Assembly (NCBI RefSeq): GCF_000964225.1
Contig: NZ_BAMZ01000008.1
Coordinates: 62,001 to 126,000 of the forward strand
Source of the DNA: Acetobacter syzygii
GTDB taxonomy: Bacteria > Pseudomonadota > Alphaproteobacteria > Acetobacterales > Acetobacteraceae
Direction: 5' to 3'
Length of the DNA: 64,000 nt
Part shown: piece by piece, positions 44,214-52,574 of the stretch
How positions within the stretch are numbered: the first letter of the stretch is position 1
Layout: each line of letters begins with the position of its first letter
Notes under the pieces: model-generated
Database searches by the model: none
Seen by the model: only the letters and a program-made list of their open reading frames with translations
Told to the model about the DNA's origin: nothing
Translations under genes and position numbers: made by a program

Positions 44214-45055
44214 TGGTCGACACGCGTTCCACTGTTGACCCGGAGTACACGGACGCTGACTTTCAGATGGTGCGGCGGATTGCCAAGCATGAAGCCGGTA
44301 TTTTTATTCCTGATTCCAAAAGTACGCTTGTTTACTCCCGTGTGTCCCGCCGTGTGCGGGAAAGCGGGATGGACAGCTTTCAGGCGTATCTGGGCTTTGT
44401 GCAAAGCCCTGCCGGCCGGGCGGAAATGAACAAGCTTGTCTGTGCGCTTACAACCAACGTGACCAGCTTTTTTAGGGAACGGCCACATTTTGTGCATATG
44501 GAACAGAATGTGCTGCCCGGACTGGCCGCCAAGCTACGCAGTGGCGGGCGGGGGCGCATGTGGTCCGCGGCCTGCTCCACCGGGCAGGAACCGTGGAGCA
44601 TAGCCATGTCCATTATGTCCGCGTTCCCCGAAGCGGCATCGTACGACATGCGTATTCTGGCGACCGATATTAATTCCGAAGTTGTGGCTCAGGCCGCATC
44701 AGGCACATATGTCGAGAGCGAGACGGACGGTATTTCCACCAAGCAGAAAAGCCAGTTCATGCAGGCCGATGCGCGTGGCAACCTGTCTTTTGTTGGCAAT
44801 ATCCGCCAGCTTCCCGCTTTCAAGGTACTGAACCTGAATGCGGACTGGCCCATGCGGGGGCAGTTTTCCGTTATTTTCTGCCGCAATGTCGTCATTTATT
44901 TTGATGAGCCCACGCGCGAGCGTCTGTGGGGCCGACTGGCTGAAAAGCTGGAAAAAGGTGGTTTTCTGTATGTTGGTCATTCGGAAAAAGTGGCCAACCC
45001 CCGCCGATGCGGCCTGGAGCAGATTGCTCCGACCATTTACCGGAAGGACAGCTAG
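44213..45055 (+). CDS. cheR: Chemoreceptor methyltransferase
   Basis: SAM-dependent glutamate methyltransferase acting on chemoreceptors for adaptation. The 280-residue product has the helical N domain with NVTSFFRERPHF, the SAM-binding WSAACSTGQEPWSIAM, ILATDINSEVVAQA and FCRNVVIYFDEPTRERLWGRLAEKLEKGGFLYVGHSE. A beta-subdomain for receptor-tail binding is present, fitting the GWEEF tail on the neighbouring receptor. It overlaps cheW by one base and precedes cheB. Confidence 0.97.
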   Translation: MVDTRSTVDPEYTDADFQMVRRIAKHEAGIFIPDSKSTLVYSRVSRRVRESGMDSFQAYLGFVQSPAGRAEMNKLVCALTTNVTSFFRERPHFVHMEQNVLPGLAAKLRSGGRGRMWSAACSTGQEPWSIAMSIMSAFPEAASYDMRILATDINSEVVAQAASGTYVESETDGISTKQKSQFMQADARGNLSFVGNIRQLPAFKVLNLNADWPMRGQFSVIFCRNVVIYFDEPTRERLWGRLAEKLEKGGFLYVGHSEKVANPRRCGLEQIAPTIYRKDS

Positions 45056-45058
45056 TTT

Positions 45059-46099
45059 ATGGCGCAGCCCGTAAAAGTTCTGATCGTTGATGATTCCCGC
45101 ACCATTCGGGCGTTGATCAAACGGTCCTTTGCGCAGAACCCGGATATTGAAGTGTGTGGTGAGGCCGCAAATCCGCTGGAAGCGCGTGACCTGATTATTA
45201 AGGACCAGCCGGACGTTATTACCCTGGACGTGGAAATGCCGGGGATGAATGGCCTCCAGTTTCTGGAAAAAATCATGCGGATGCGGCCCATCCCCGTTGT
45301 CATGGTGTCCAGCCTGACAGCAAAGGGAGCGGATACGGCCATTACCGCGTTGCAGATGGGGGCGTTTGACTGCTTCCCCAAAACCAATGTGGCTGCCGGG
45401 GAGGACGCATTTGCGGGCCTTGGGCGGCTGGTGGTGCAGGCGGCACGCTCGCAGCCGGTTGCCAGGGTGCAGCGCCGCACACCTGCGGCTCCCGTTGGCC
45501 ATGTGCAGACAACGTGGGGCAATGCTGTGGACCTGGTGGCTATTGGCTCCTCCACAGGTGGGGTGGAGGCGCTGGAGGAGGTGCTTTCCGGCTTTCCCCA
45601 GAAGAGCCCGCCCATTGTTATCTGCCAGCATATGCCGCCGCTGTTTACGGCCAGCTTTGCAAACCGGCTGAACCAGACTATGCCCACCCTGTCCATTGCG
45701 GAAGCGCGTGATGGGGAGGCTCTGCAACCCGGTATGGTCAGAATCGCCCCCGGTGGGGACAGGCATATGGTGGTGGAGGCCGGTGGTGGCAAATACGTAA
45801 CGCGGCTTGTCGGGGGTGCGCCGGTCAGCGGGCATTGCCCATCGGTGGATGTGTTGTTCAGGTCCGTTGCCAAATGTGCAGGGCGGAATGCTCTGGGCAT
45901 TATTCTGACCGGCATGGGGCGCGATGGTGCGGATGGGCTTCTGGCCATGCGGCAGGCTGGGGCTTTTACAATCGCGCAGGACAAAACATCTTCGGTTGTT
46001 TATGGAATGCCACGGGTCGCGGCCGAAATTGGCGCGGCCTGCCAGATTGTGCCATTGCGCCAGATTAGTGCTGCGGCCATGGCCATGCATACGCGCTGA
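45059..46099 (+). CDS. cheB: Chemoreceptor methylesterase/deamidase response regulator
   Basis: Demethylates receptors when phosphorylated by CheA. The 346-residue product has a receiver domain with Asp10/Asp11 region VDDS and phospho-acceptor Asp57 (TLDVEMPGMNG). A linker follows, then a methylesterase domain with the catalytic triad Ser165 (AIGSSTGG), His191 (CQHMP) and Asp289 (LTGMGRDG). It starts three bases after cheR. Having both CheR and CheB with a tether-bearing receptor indicates a complete methylation-based adaptation system. Confidence 0.97.
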   Translation: MAQPVKVLIVDDSRTIRALIKRSFAQNPDIEVCGEAANPLEARDLIIKDQPDVITLDVEMPGMNGLQFLEKIMRMRPIPVVMVSSLTAKGADTAITALQMGAFDCFPKTNVAAGEDAFAGLGRLVVQAARSQPVARVQRRTPAAPVGHVQTTWGNAVDLVAIGSSTGGVEALEEVLSGFPQKSPPIVICQHMPPLFTASFANRLNQTMPTLSIAEARDGEALQPGMVRIAPGGDRHMVVEAGGGKYVTRLVGGAPVSGHCPSVDVLFRSVAKCAGRNALGIILTGMGRDGADGLLAMRQAGAFTIAQDKTSSVVYGMPRVAAEIGAACQIVPLRQISAAAMAMHTR

Positions 46100-46190
46100 G
46101 TGCAAAAACGGGCGGGTTATACAACCGCCTGCTGTATCTGATGCCGGCCTTTAACGGCTGGAATTGAGACTAGGAATAAGGGGGAGACAA

Positions 46191-46580
46191 ATGCCTGCCG
46201 CTTCACAAATCAGGGCTTTGATCGTAGATGATCAGGCTTCTATCCGTCAGGTTCTGGCCAACAGCATGGCAGAAATCGGCTTTACCAACATTGCCCAGCG
46301 CAAGGATGGTAAGGAAGCTCTGGAATATCTGGAGCAGAACCCCACGCATCTGGTCATATCCGACTTTAACATGCCGGTTATGGATGGTCTTGCGCTGCTG
46401 CGTGCAGTGCGCAGCAACCCAAAAATCCAGAAGGTGGCATTTATTATCCTGACCAGCGAGGCCAGCAAGGATCTGGTGCAGGAAGCGGTCAAGGCTGGCG
46501 TTAACAACTTCCTTGCCAAACCTTACACCGTAGCCAAGCTGCGTGAGGTTCTGGAAAAGGTGTTCGGACCCATAAAGTGA
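46191..46580 (+). CDS. Chemotaxis response regulator CheY (second copy)
   Basis: Second single-domain receiver of the operon, 129 residues, with Asp13/Asp14 (VDDQ), phospho-acceptor Asp58 (SDFNMPVMDG), Thr88 (ILTS) and Lys110 (AKPY). The sequence differs clearly from the first CheY (41043-41426). In particular it has VDDQ and AKPY, which are common in CheY proteins of alpha- and gamma-proteobacterial main flagellar systems. The ATG at 46191 follows GGGGGAGA. The stop overlaps the cheD start (GTGA). Which CheY binds the motor cannot be decided here. Confidence 0.94.
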   Translation: MPAASQIRALIVDDQASIRQVLANSMAEIGFTNIAQRKDGKEALEYLEQNPTHLVISDFNMPVMDGLALLRAVRSNPKIQKVAFIILTSEASKDLVQEAVKAGVNNFLAKPYTVAKLREVLEKVFGPIK

Positions 46581-47137
46581 ACGATCACCCTGCGGTCAAA
46601 ACGGTTATTCAGGGGGAAGTGGCAATCTCTGGCGATTCGTCAGTGGTTTTTGCAACGCTGCTTGGTTCCTGCGTTTCGGTTTGTATGTTTGACCCGCTTG
46701 CACGTGTTGGCGGCATTAACCATTTTTTGCTGCCAGACGGGGGGGAAGGCCATTCAGGCACAGCCATGCGCTTTGGCGTGAACTCCATGGAAATGCTGGT
46801 CAACGGCCTGCTCAAGGCCGGTGGGCAGCGTAGCCGTCTGGCGTGCAAGGTGTTTGGTGGTGCTGCCGTTGTGCCCAGTCTGGGCCGCATCGGGCAGGAA
46901 AATATACGGTTTGTGACCAATTATCTGGTGGATGAGGGCATTCGCTGCGTGTCCCAGAGTCTGGGGGGCACATTGGCCCGGCGCATCCGCTTCTGGCCGA
47001 CCACGGGTCGTGCACAGCAGAATCTGGTGCAGGACGTGCAGGGTATTGGCAAGCAGGAAGTCGCCTACAGCCGGCGTGAGGCTGAAGCAGAGCGGAAGTG
47101 GGCCAAGGAAGCCAGTTCCGAAATTGAACTGTTTTAA
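46577..47137 (+). CDS. cheD: Chemoreceptor glutamine deamidase
   Basis: Deamidates specific glutamines on chemoreceptors. The 186-residue protein has the catalytic Cys32 in LLGSCVSVCMFDP and His49 in GGINHFLLP, followed by YG/FGVNSMEMLVNGLLKAGG and KVFGGA. The C-terminus reads ASSEIELF. Similar EVELF-type tails occur in CheD of other proteobacteria. The GTG start at 46577 overlaps the cheY stop, so the two are coupled. Confidence 0.95.
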   Translation: MNDHPAVKTVIQGEVAISGDSSVVFATLLGSCVSVCMFDPLARVGGINHFLLPDGGEGHSGTAMRFGVNSMEMLVNGLLKAGGQRSRLACKVFGGAAVVPSLGRIGQENIRFVTNYLVDEGIRCVSQSLGGTLARRIRFWPTTGRAQQNLVQDVQGIGKQEVAYSRREAEAERKWAKEASSEIELF

Positions 47138-47166
47138 AAACAGCCCCGCCGGAGAGGATCAATACA

Positions 47167-47553
47167 ATGGATGTCGTGCCCCAACCGCGCCCTGCTGAGG
47201 CCGGAAACGAACGCAGTGTACTGGAGGTTATGGACCATCTGGTGGCCTTGCTGGATGAAACCTGCCAGGATTTTGAGGGTGTGCAGCGTGTGGTGGGCGA
47301 AAACATGGCCGCAGCACCCCTGAGCGATCAGGATGTGCAGGTTCTGCAAAAGCTGGATTCCGCCACCCAGACGGTGGAGGCGGTTTCCACTATTCTTAAA
47401 AACCTGATCACCAGTGGTGGGCCGTGCGTGGGCCAGAGTTTGGATGTGGCCGCTCTGAGCCGGGGCGTAAAACTCAGCCATGTTGTTCAGGTTCTGCAAT
47501 ATGGCATAGAGGCCGAGCCTGAGTGCCATTCTGGCGAGGTCGATCTGTTTTAG
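47167..47553 (+). CDS. Unknown last gene of chemotaxis operon
   Basis: A 128-residue acidic, mostly helical protein with no domain I recognise. It contains two amphipathic helices (about 17-45 and 56-82, with LQKLDSATQTVEAVSTILKNLI). The final residues GEVDLF closely resemble the EIELF tail of CheD encoded just upstream. The combination of a helical body and a short acidic/hydrophobic C-terminal tail is reminiscent of CheZ, whose tail binds CheY, but I see no CheZ phosphatase motif. It starts 29 bases after cheD with GGAGAGG upstream. Its stop overlaps that of the convergent ligase gene by four bases. Confidence 0.75.
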   Translation: MDVVPQPRPAEAGNERSVLEVMDHLVALLDETCQDFEGVQRVVGENMAAAPLSDQDVQVLQKLDSATQTVEAVSTILKNLITSGGPCVGQSLDVAALSRGVKLSHVVQVLQYGIEAEPECHSGEVDLF

Positions 47554-48821
47554 GCCCGTTGGGTGTTGGCGCTTTTAACCAGCGCCAGCCCCCAGCCAAC
47601 CATAAGAAAAGCCCACCCTGCGGTTCGCTCGGTAAATAACGAACTGGTTGAGGCCAGCGGCCAGAACATCATGCAGAGTGTAATAAAAAGCATGGACAGC
47701 ATAAGGTCCTTGCTTGCCACGGCTGCAAGCAAAAGCTTTTTCAGCCAGATCAGAACCATGCACACAAACAGCACAAGGCCGGTTAATCCGGCTGTGGTTG
47801 CAATTTCCAGATAAATATTGTGCGGGTGAATGTTGCACCCCACAACCGGGTCCATGCCCGCCATAAAGTGGTTAAGCTGGGGCATACCGTAAATATACAC
47901 GGCATCGGCACAGTGCCTGCGAAAACCATCAAACCCCAGCCCAAACAGCGGGTGTGCATAAACCATGTTTGTGGCGCGGATATAAATCTGCCCATAGGGG
48001 GAATGTGGAAAATCCCTGATCTGCTCCAAAAAGTGCAGAACCAGCTTGTTATAGGCCGGGGGGGAAAGAACAGGCAGGCACGCCAGCCCGCCCATGCCAA
48101 TAAGAGTGGCCAGAATAACCGGCACACGGGTGGTCCGGATAAGTATGGCGCAGATAAAAAAGCCAAAAAAGACCAGCAGCGCAGGCATTCTCTGCCCCAC
48201 AATAACCATGGTCAGCAGCAGAAAAGACATCATGCCCAGTGCGGTTATTTTTTTGGAGAGTGCTTTATGCTGCATCATGCGCATGGGGTAGATCATCAAT
48301 CCGGGGAACATGATGACCATAAGCGCTGGCCCGGCGCGGGGGCTAAAAAACGGGCCGGTCAGCGCGCCATCCCCCCACCTTGGGTAACCCCAGATGTTCA
48401 CGCCAAACAGATATTGCTGCCAGCATTCAACCAGCACCCAAAGTCCGGCCAGAGTAACGGCAAAGCTCAGGACTTTCTGTTCTTTCTGCCCTTGAAGCAG
48501 CCATTCTTCCAATGCTTTGGCAAAAACAAAATAACGCAGGATTGCCAGTGCTTCCAGCACCGCATGTAAGGAGTGGTCCAGCATGGATGCCAGAACCATA
48601 ATGGCCCACAGACCAAGTGCAAAAGGGAACCATCCTTGCAGGAGCGGTCGATAGTTTTTTTTGAAAACAGTGTGGAGCAAAAAGCTGATTGCAATAAACG
48701 AGATAATAAAATCCGCTATGGAACGGCCACGCAATTGCAGAAATGGAAGGAAAAAGAAAAGCGCAAAAGCTATTTTTTTTAAATGCGTATCAAAGAAAAC
48801 AGGCATGTTTTTTAGGGTCAT
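47550..48821 (-). CDS. O-antigen ligase/polymerase-like membrane protein
   Basis: Predicted WaaL/Wzy-type enzyme attaching or polymerising glycans at the periplasmic face. The 423-residue product has about eleven membrane helices and a large periplasmic loop. That loop contains GLGFDGFRRHCADAVYIYG and CNIHPHNIYLEIATTAGLTG, where HPHN is the ligase-family histidine motif. It is richer in A+T than the adjoining che genes, with Lys/Phe/Ile runs at the N-terminus, suggesting separate ancestry. It is encoded between the che operon and flhF. Possible substrates are LPS O-antigen or, given the neighbours, a flagellar glycan; I cannot choose. Confidence 0.85.
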   Translation of the reverse strand: MTLKNMPVFFDTHLKKIAFALFFFLPFLQLRGRSIADFIISFIAISFLLHTVFKKNYRPLLQGWFPFALGLWAIMVLASMLDHSLHAVLEALAILRYFVFAKALEEWLLQGQKEQKVLSFAVTLAGLWVLVECWQQYLFGVNIWGYPRWGDGALTGPFFSPRAGPALMVIMFPGLMIYPMRMMQHKALSKKITALGMMSFLLLTMVIVGQRMPALLVFFGFFICAILIRTTRVPVILATLIGMGGLACLPVLSPPAYNKLVLHFLEQIRDFPHSPYGQIYIRATNMVYAHPLFGLGFDGFRRHCADAVYIYGMPQLNHFMAGMDPVVGCNIHPHNIYLEIATTAGLTGLVLFVCMVLIWLKKLLLAAVASKDLMLSMLFITLCMMFWPLASTSSLFTERTAGWAFLMVGWGLALVKSANTQRA

Positions 48822-49177
48822 TTTTGTAGCGCTCCAATCATTTCAACAATAAAATACTCTGTGTGGGAAAGCTATTATTAAATAACCCGAAGAGCAGGCC
48901 GTTGCTGTATGGTACAGTCCGGTGCACAACTGGAGCACTGCCCATACTGGTGTGTGCGATACCTGACCATCGGCCGGACGATGCGCCTCCCTGTGAGTAT
49001 GGGCGGCAACCCGCGGCCACCAGCACCCGAACGTAAACTGGTGCTGGAATATGGCGTTTTTCCGTATTGGCGATGTTTTTGCACGGAAGGGGCGCTATGG
49101 GGGCGCAGGCGGGGTATCTCTGCCCCGCTCTTATGGAGCCGTGCCCGCTGGAGTGCCCTATGGGGTGCCGGGTGGGG
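48822..49177. other. Intergenic region between ligase-like gene and flhF
   Basis: About 356 bases with no convincing gene. It holds the upstream region of the leftward ligase gene (AT-rich, to about 48890). It also contains a hairpin with arms CCAGCACC (49020-49027) and GGTGCTGG (49040-49047), and small repeats of GCCCATAC/GTATGGGC near 48939 and 48996. A 119-residue rightward frame (48909-49268) runs into flhF and lacks family-like sequence. Confidence 0.45.
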
Positions 49178-50038
49178 TCAGGATGGAAGGGTCAGCAGCC
49201 GGTTGGCCAGCACATTGGCCGTAAGGGGTACAAGACCGCCAACAATACTGGACGAGCAGCTACCATAGGTCAGGGTTAGCCCACAGGCGGCGGCAGCAAT
49301 AATGCCCCCCACACGACCTGCCTGGTCCATTTTGCTGGCAACCATGGTGGTGGCCCCGCGTTGTGCAAAGGCATAGCCTATATCGGCAGATTCTTCGGCA
49401 TCCAGCCCGGCGGGCAGCACCAGACTCAGGGTCGCGCCAACACGTTCGACCATCTGCATCATTTTGCTCATGCTTACGGGGGAGTACACGCAAATGCCCG
49501 GCAGATCGACCAGAATAGGCTGCCCCGGTTCCTTGTGGTTGACGGCATCGGCCAGAATTTCGGACGTGCTGCCTTGAATAATGGGAATATTATAAGGCTG
49601 GAGCAGGGCGGACAGCTTGGCAAAGCTCCCTGCCGTATGGTCGCACGCAATTACCAGCGGGGGCGGGCAGTCCTTGTAGTCTTCGGACAGAATATAGCGT
49701 GCAGCCAGCTTGGCCAGCACCAGCGTTTTGCCAGAGCCGGATGCACCGCCAAAGGCCAGTGGCGTTTTGGTGGCATCGGGCAGGGCGCCAAAGGACAGAA
49801 CATTCGCCAGCCCGTCCGCCAGTGTTTTGCCCGCCAGCGCATGAATGAGCGGTTCTGGCACGGAATGCCAGCGCAGAACGTCCTCTACCGTAAGGTGGCT
49901 GACCGGAAGGGAGACCCCATTGCCCGCCACCCCCCCCTTGCCCTGTGCCGGATCGGACACGGGTGAAGACTCCTGCGTGTTTCCCTGACGGCGCTCCCCA
50001 ACCGGCTGGCTGGCGGTGTCGGAGGGACTATCCTGCAT
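49178..50038 (-). CDS. flhF: Divergent FlhF-like SRP-type GTPase
   Basis: Predicted relative of FlhF, which positions polar flagella with FlhG. The 286-residue product has a Ser/Pro/Gln-rich N-terminus and an NG-like domain. The P-loop is conserved (GGASGSGKT, about 97-105, followed by LVLAKLAARYIL). The SRP-GTPase DTxRxxAxxQL motif reads CDHTAGSFAKL, DTAGR reads LVDLPG, and TKxD reads SKMDQAGRVGG. GTP hydrolysis could therefore be altered. The typical C-terminal TYGSCSSSIVGGLVPLT matches FlhF (TxGQxVPEDL position). It lies 35 bases after flhA on the same strand, the usual flhA-flhF order. No flhG follows. Confidence 0.82.
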   Translation of the reverse strand: MQDSPSDTASQPVGERRQGNTQESSPVSDPAQGKGGVAGNGVSLPVSHLTVEDVLRWHSVPEPLIHALAGKTLADGLANVLSFGALPDATKTPLAFGGASGSGKTLVLAKLAARYILSEDYKDCPPPLVIACDHTAGSFAKLSALLQPYNIPIIQGSTSEILADAVNHKEPGQPILVDLPGICVYSPVSMSKMMQMVERVGATLSLVLPAGLDAEESADIGYAFAQRGATTMVASKMDQAGRVGGIIAAAACGLTLTYGSCSSSIVGGLVPLTANVLANRLLTLPS

Positions 50039-50073
50039 ATTCTACTCCCATGGTGCGGTCTTCTGGCTGACTA

Positions 50074-52323
50074 TCACGATATGGTCGCAACCGTCTTGAT
50101 CCGGGCACGAGGGTATATCTCAGCTTGCGATAGAACGGAAATGGAAGGGCGAACCCGCTCCACAATAGCGTGCATGGAATCCCGGACGGGGGAGGCAACA
50201 ACAATGACCGGGATTTCGCCATTGGTGGAGAGGGCATTGAACGTGTCGCGCAGTTTGCCCACAAAATTATTCAGCATGGAGGGGGGCATGGCCAGCTTAC
50301 GGTCTTCTGCCGGGCCGGTAATGTGCGCCATAAAATCCGATTCCCATTTGGAGGAGAGGGTAACAATGGGAATATACCCGCCCGGCCCGACCAGCGTGTT
50401 GCAGATCTGGCGGGAAAGCCGCATCCGCACATGGTTGGTCAGGGGCTGAATGCCGCGCAGGCCCATGCCGCAGGCTTCCTGAATACTTTCCAGAATGGTG
50501 GGCAGGTCACGGATGGAAACGCGCTCGGCCAGTAGGGCCTGCAACACCCGCTGCACGGTGCTGAGCGGCACCTGCGAGGGAATAAGGTCGTTGACCAGCT
50601 TTTGCTGTTCGCGCGGCATGTCGTCCAGCAGGGCCTGTGTGGCAACGTAGGTCAGCAGGTCCGGCAGGTTCTGGCGCACGCTCTCGCTCAGGTGGGTCAC
50701 AATAACGCTTGCGGGGTCCACCACGGTGCAGTTCATGGCCATGGCTTTGGTTTTCTGCGCAGGGTCAATCCAGACCGCGGGCAGGCCAAAGGCGGGCTCG
50801 GTGGTTTTTTCGCCCGCTATGGGGGGCACCCCGCCTGATGGGGTCATGGCCAGCAGCTTGTGGGGTTTGACCTCGCCCGAGGCAATTTCGATCTCCTTCA
50901 GCTTGATCACATATTTTTCTGAAGGAAGGTGAATGTTGTCCTGAATGCGCACCGGGGGGGTTACAAAGCCCATTTCGGTTGCAACGGAGCGGCGCAGCGC
51001 CTTGATCTGCTCGGCCAGTTGCGGGGTGTCTCCGCTGGTCAGGGGCAGCAGGCCAAAGCCGAGTTCAAGGCGCAGCAGATCGAGCTTGAGCACTTCGGAA
51101 ATGGGGGTCGCAGTGGGCTGGGGTGTAATGTCGGTTACGTCGCCATCACTGTCGGCGGCCGGGGCGCGGCTGCGCAGCCAGGCACCCGTGCCAGCCGCAA
51201 TGGCAATGACCAGAAAAGGGAAGGCAGGCAGGCCCGGCATAAGGGCAAACAGGGCGGACAGCGCTGCCGCAACCCCCAGTGGCTTGGCGTTGCCGCTCAA
51301 CTGGCGGGCCAGAATAACGTCGGCCGTGCCATCCGTGCCGCCCTTGGTCACCACCACACCCGCAGCGGTGGAAACCAGCAGGGCCGGAATCTGGGAGACC
51401 AGACCATCGCCCACGGTCAGCATGGTAAAGGTGCTTGCGGCCTCGCTCAGCGGCATACCGTGGCGCAGCACGCCAATGGTCAGCCCCCCAACAATGTTGA
51501 TGGCGGTGATGATGATGCTGGCAATGGCATCCCCGCGTACAAACTTGGCCGCACCATCCATGGAGCCGTAAAAGGCACTCTCCTCCTCCAGTTCCTTGCG
51601 CTTGATCCGGGCCGTGCGCTCGTTAATGGCGCCAGAGGCCAGATCGGCGTCAATGGCCATCTGCTTGCCGGGAATGGAGTCCAGGAAGAAGCGGGCTGCC
51701 ACTTCGGCAATACGCCCCGACCCTTTGGTGATGACCATAAAGTTCACCACCAGCAGAATGCAGAACACAATGCCCCCGATCACCACGTCCCCCCCCATAA
51801 GGAACCCGCCAAAGGCGGCCACAACATGGCCTGCGGCATAGGGGCCTTCGCTCCCGTGGCTGAGGATCAGCCGCGTGGTCGCAATTTCAAGCGACAGGCG
51901 CAAAAGGGTGGTGAGCAGCAACAGGGTAGGGAAGGAGGTAAAATCCAGCGGCCGCTCAAGGAACAGCGCAACCATCAGCACCAGCACGGAGGAGGTGATG
52001 GAAATGGATAACCCCATGTCCAGAATGAACGTGGGCAGGGGCAGAATAAGAATGGACAGCAGCAGAACCACGCCAACGGCCAGCCCTATATCCGTCCCCG
52101 GCACCATGGTGCGCCACGGCAGGGCCTTCCATCCGCCATTGCGCAGCGTGCCAACTGCGTTGGTCAGGTGGCGCGAGCTGGATGCAAATCTTACGCGTGC
52201 GGCCGCAGTCCTGTCCGCCAGTTTGCCAGCAGCGGCTTTTTTGACCGAGTTGCCATCGGCAGTATCCAAGAACCACGTTCCCTTTTGTGTTGTTGCGGCA
52301 CGGTTTATGGCCAATTCCAGCAT
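50074..52323 (-). CDS. flhA: Flagellar export gate protein
   Basis: Core of the type III flagellar export gate. The 749-residue product has eight membrane helices in the N-terminal part, including LPLPTFILDMGLSISITSSVLVLMVALF and FPTLLLLTTLLRLSLEIATTRLIL. The FHIPEP-type loop contains GDAIASIIITAINIVGG. A four-subdomain cytoplasmic part binds chaperones and ends IYPRARIKTVATIS. The N-terminus is about 50 residues longer than usual (Lys/Arg/Ala-rich before TMVPGTDIGL). An internal start near 52107 would remove most of it, but the ATG at 52323 has a weak ribosome-binding site and the extension is in frame. It is transcribed away from the TPR-glycosyltransferase gene. Confidence 0.96.
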   Translation of the reverse strand: MLELAINRAATTQKGTWFLDTADGNSVKKAAAGKLADRTAAARVRFASSSRHLTNAVGTLRNGGWKALPWRTMVPGTDIGLAVGVVLLLSILILPLPTFILDMGLSISITSSVLVLMVALFLERPLDFTSFPTLLLLTTLLRLSLEIATTRLILSHGSEGPYAAGHVVAAFGGFLMGGDVVIGGIVFCILLVVNFMVITKGSGRIAEVAARFFLDSIPGKQMAIDADLASGAINERTARIKRKELEEESAFYGSMDGAAKFVRGDAIASIIITAINIVGGLTIGVLRHGMPLSEAASTFTMLTVGDGLVSQIPALLVSTAAGVVVTKGGTDGTADVILARQLSGNAKPLGVAAALSALFALMPGLPAFPFLVIAIAAGTGAWLRSRAPAADSDGDVTDITPQPTATPISEVLKLDLLRLELGFGLLPLTSGDTPQLAEQIKALRRSVATEMGFVTPPVRIQDNIHLPSEKYVIKLKEIEIASGEVKPHKLLAMTPSGGVPPIAGEKTTEPAFGLPAVWIDPAQKTKAMAMNCTVVDPASVIVTHLSESVRQNLPDLLTYVATQALLDDMPREQQKLVNDLIPSQVPLSTVQRVLQALLAERVSIRDLPTILESIQEACGMGLRGIQPLTNHVRMRLSRQICNTLVGPGGYIPIVTLSSKWESDFMAHITGPAEDRKLAMPPSMLNNFVGKLRDTFNALSTNGEIPVIVVASPVRDSMHAIVERVRPSISVLSQAEIYPRARIKTVATIS

Positions 52324-52574
52324 GTTCGCGCCTGCTGCGAACCATGAGGGACTGCGCCACTCAGACCCATGTGTGTGCTACGCAGCTACAGTTACCATCA
52401 AGTGCAATCCAAGGCCAGAAAATGGTTCTGCCAAAGGCGGTCGCACAGGCCGGGCGAATGGAGGGGCTGGTCCTTGCCACGGAGGGCCAGCGGTATGGCT
52501 GTGCCGCATGGCAAGTGCAGGTGGGGCATGGTAAGGTCGCACAGATGGATCACACAGGGTTACGTAAGGCGGAC

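Noticed and set aside
48909-49268. 119-codon rightward frame between the ligase-like gene and flhF
   Set aside because: It runs into flhF on the opposite strand, is Trp/Arg/Gly-rich and lacks a ribosome-binding site or known pattern.
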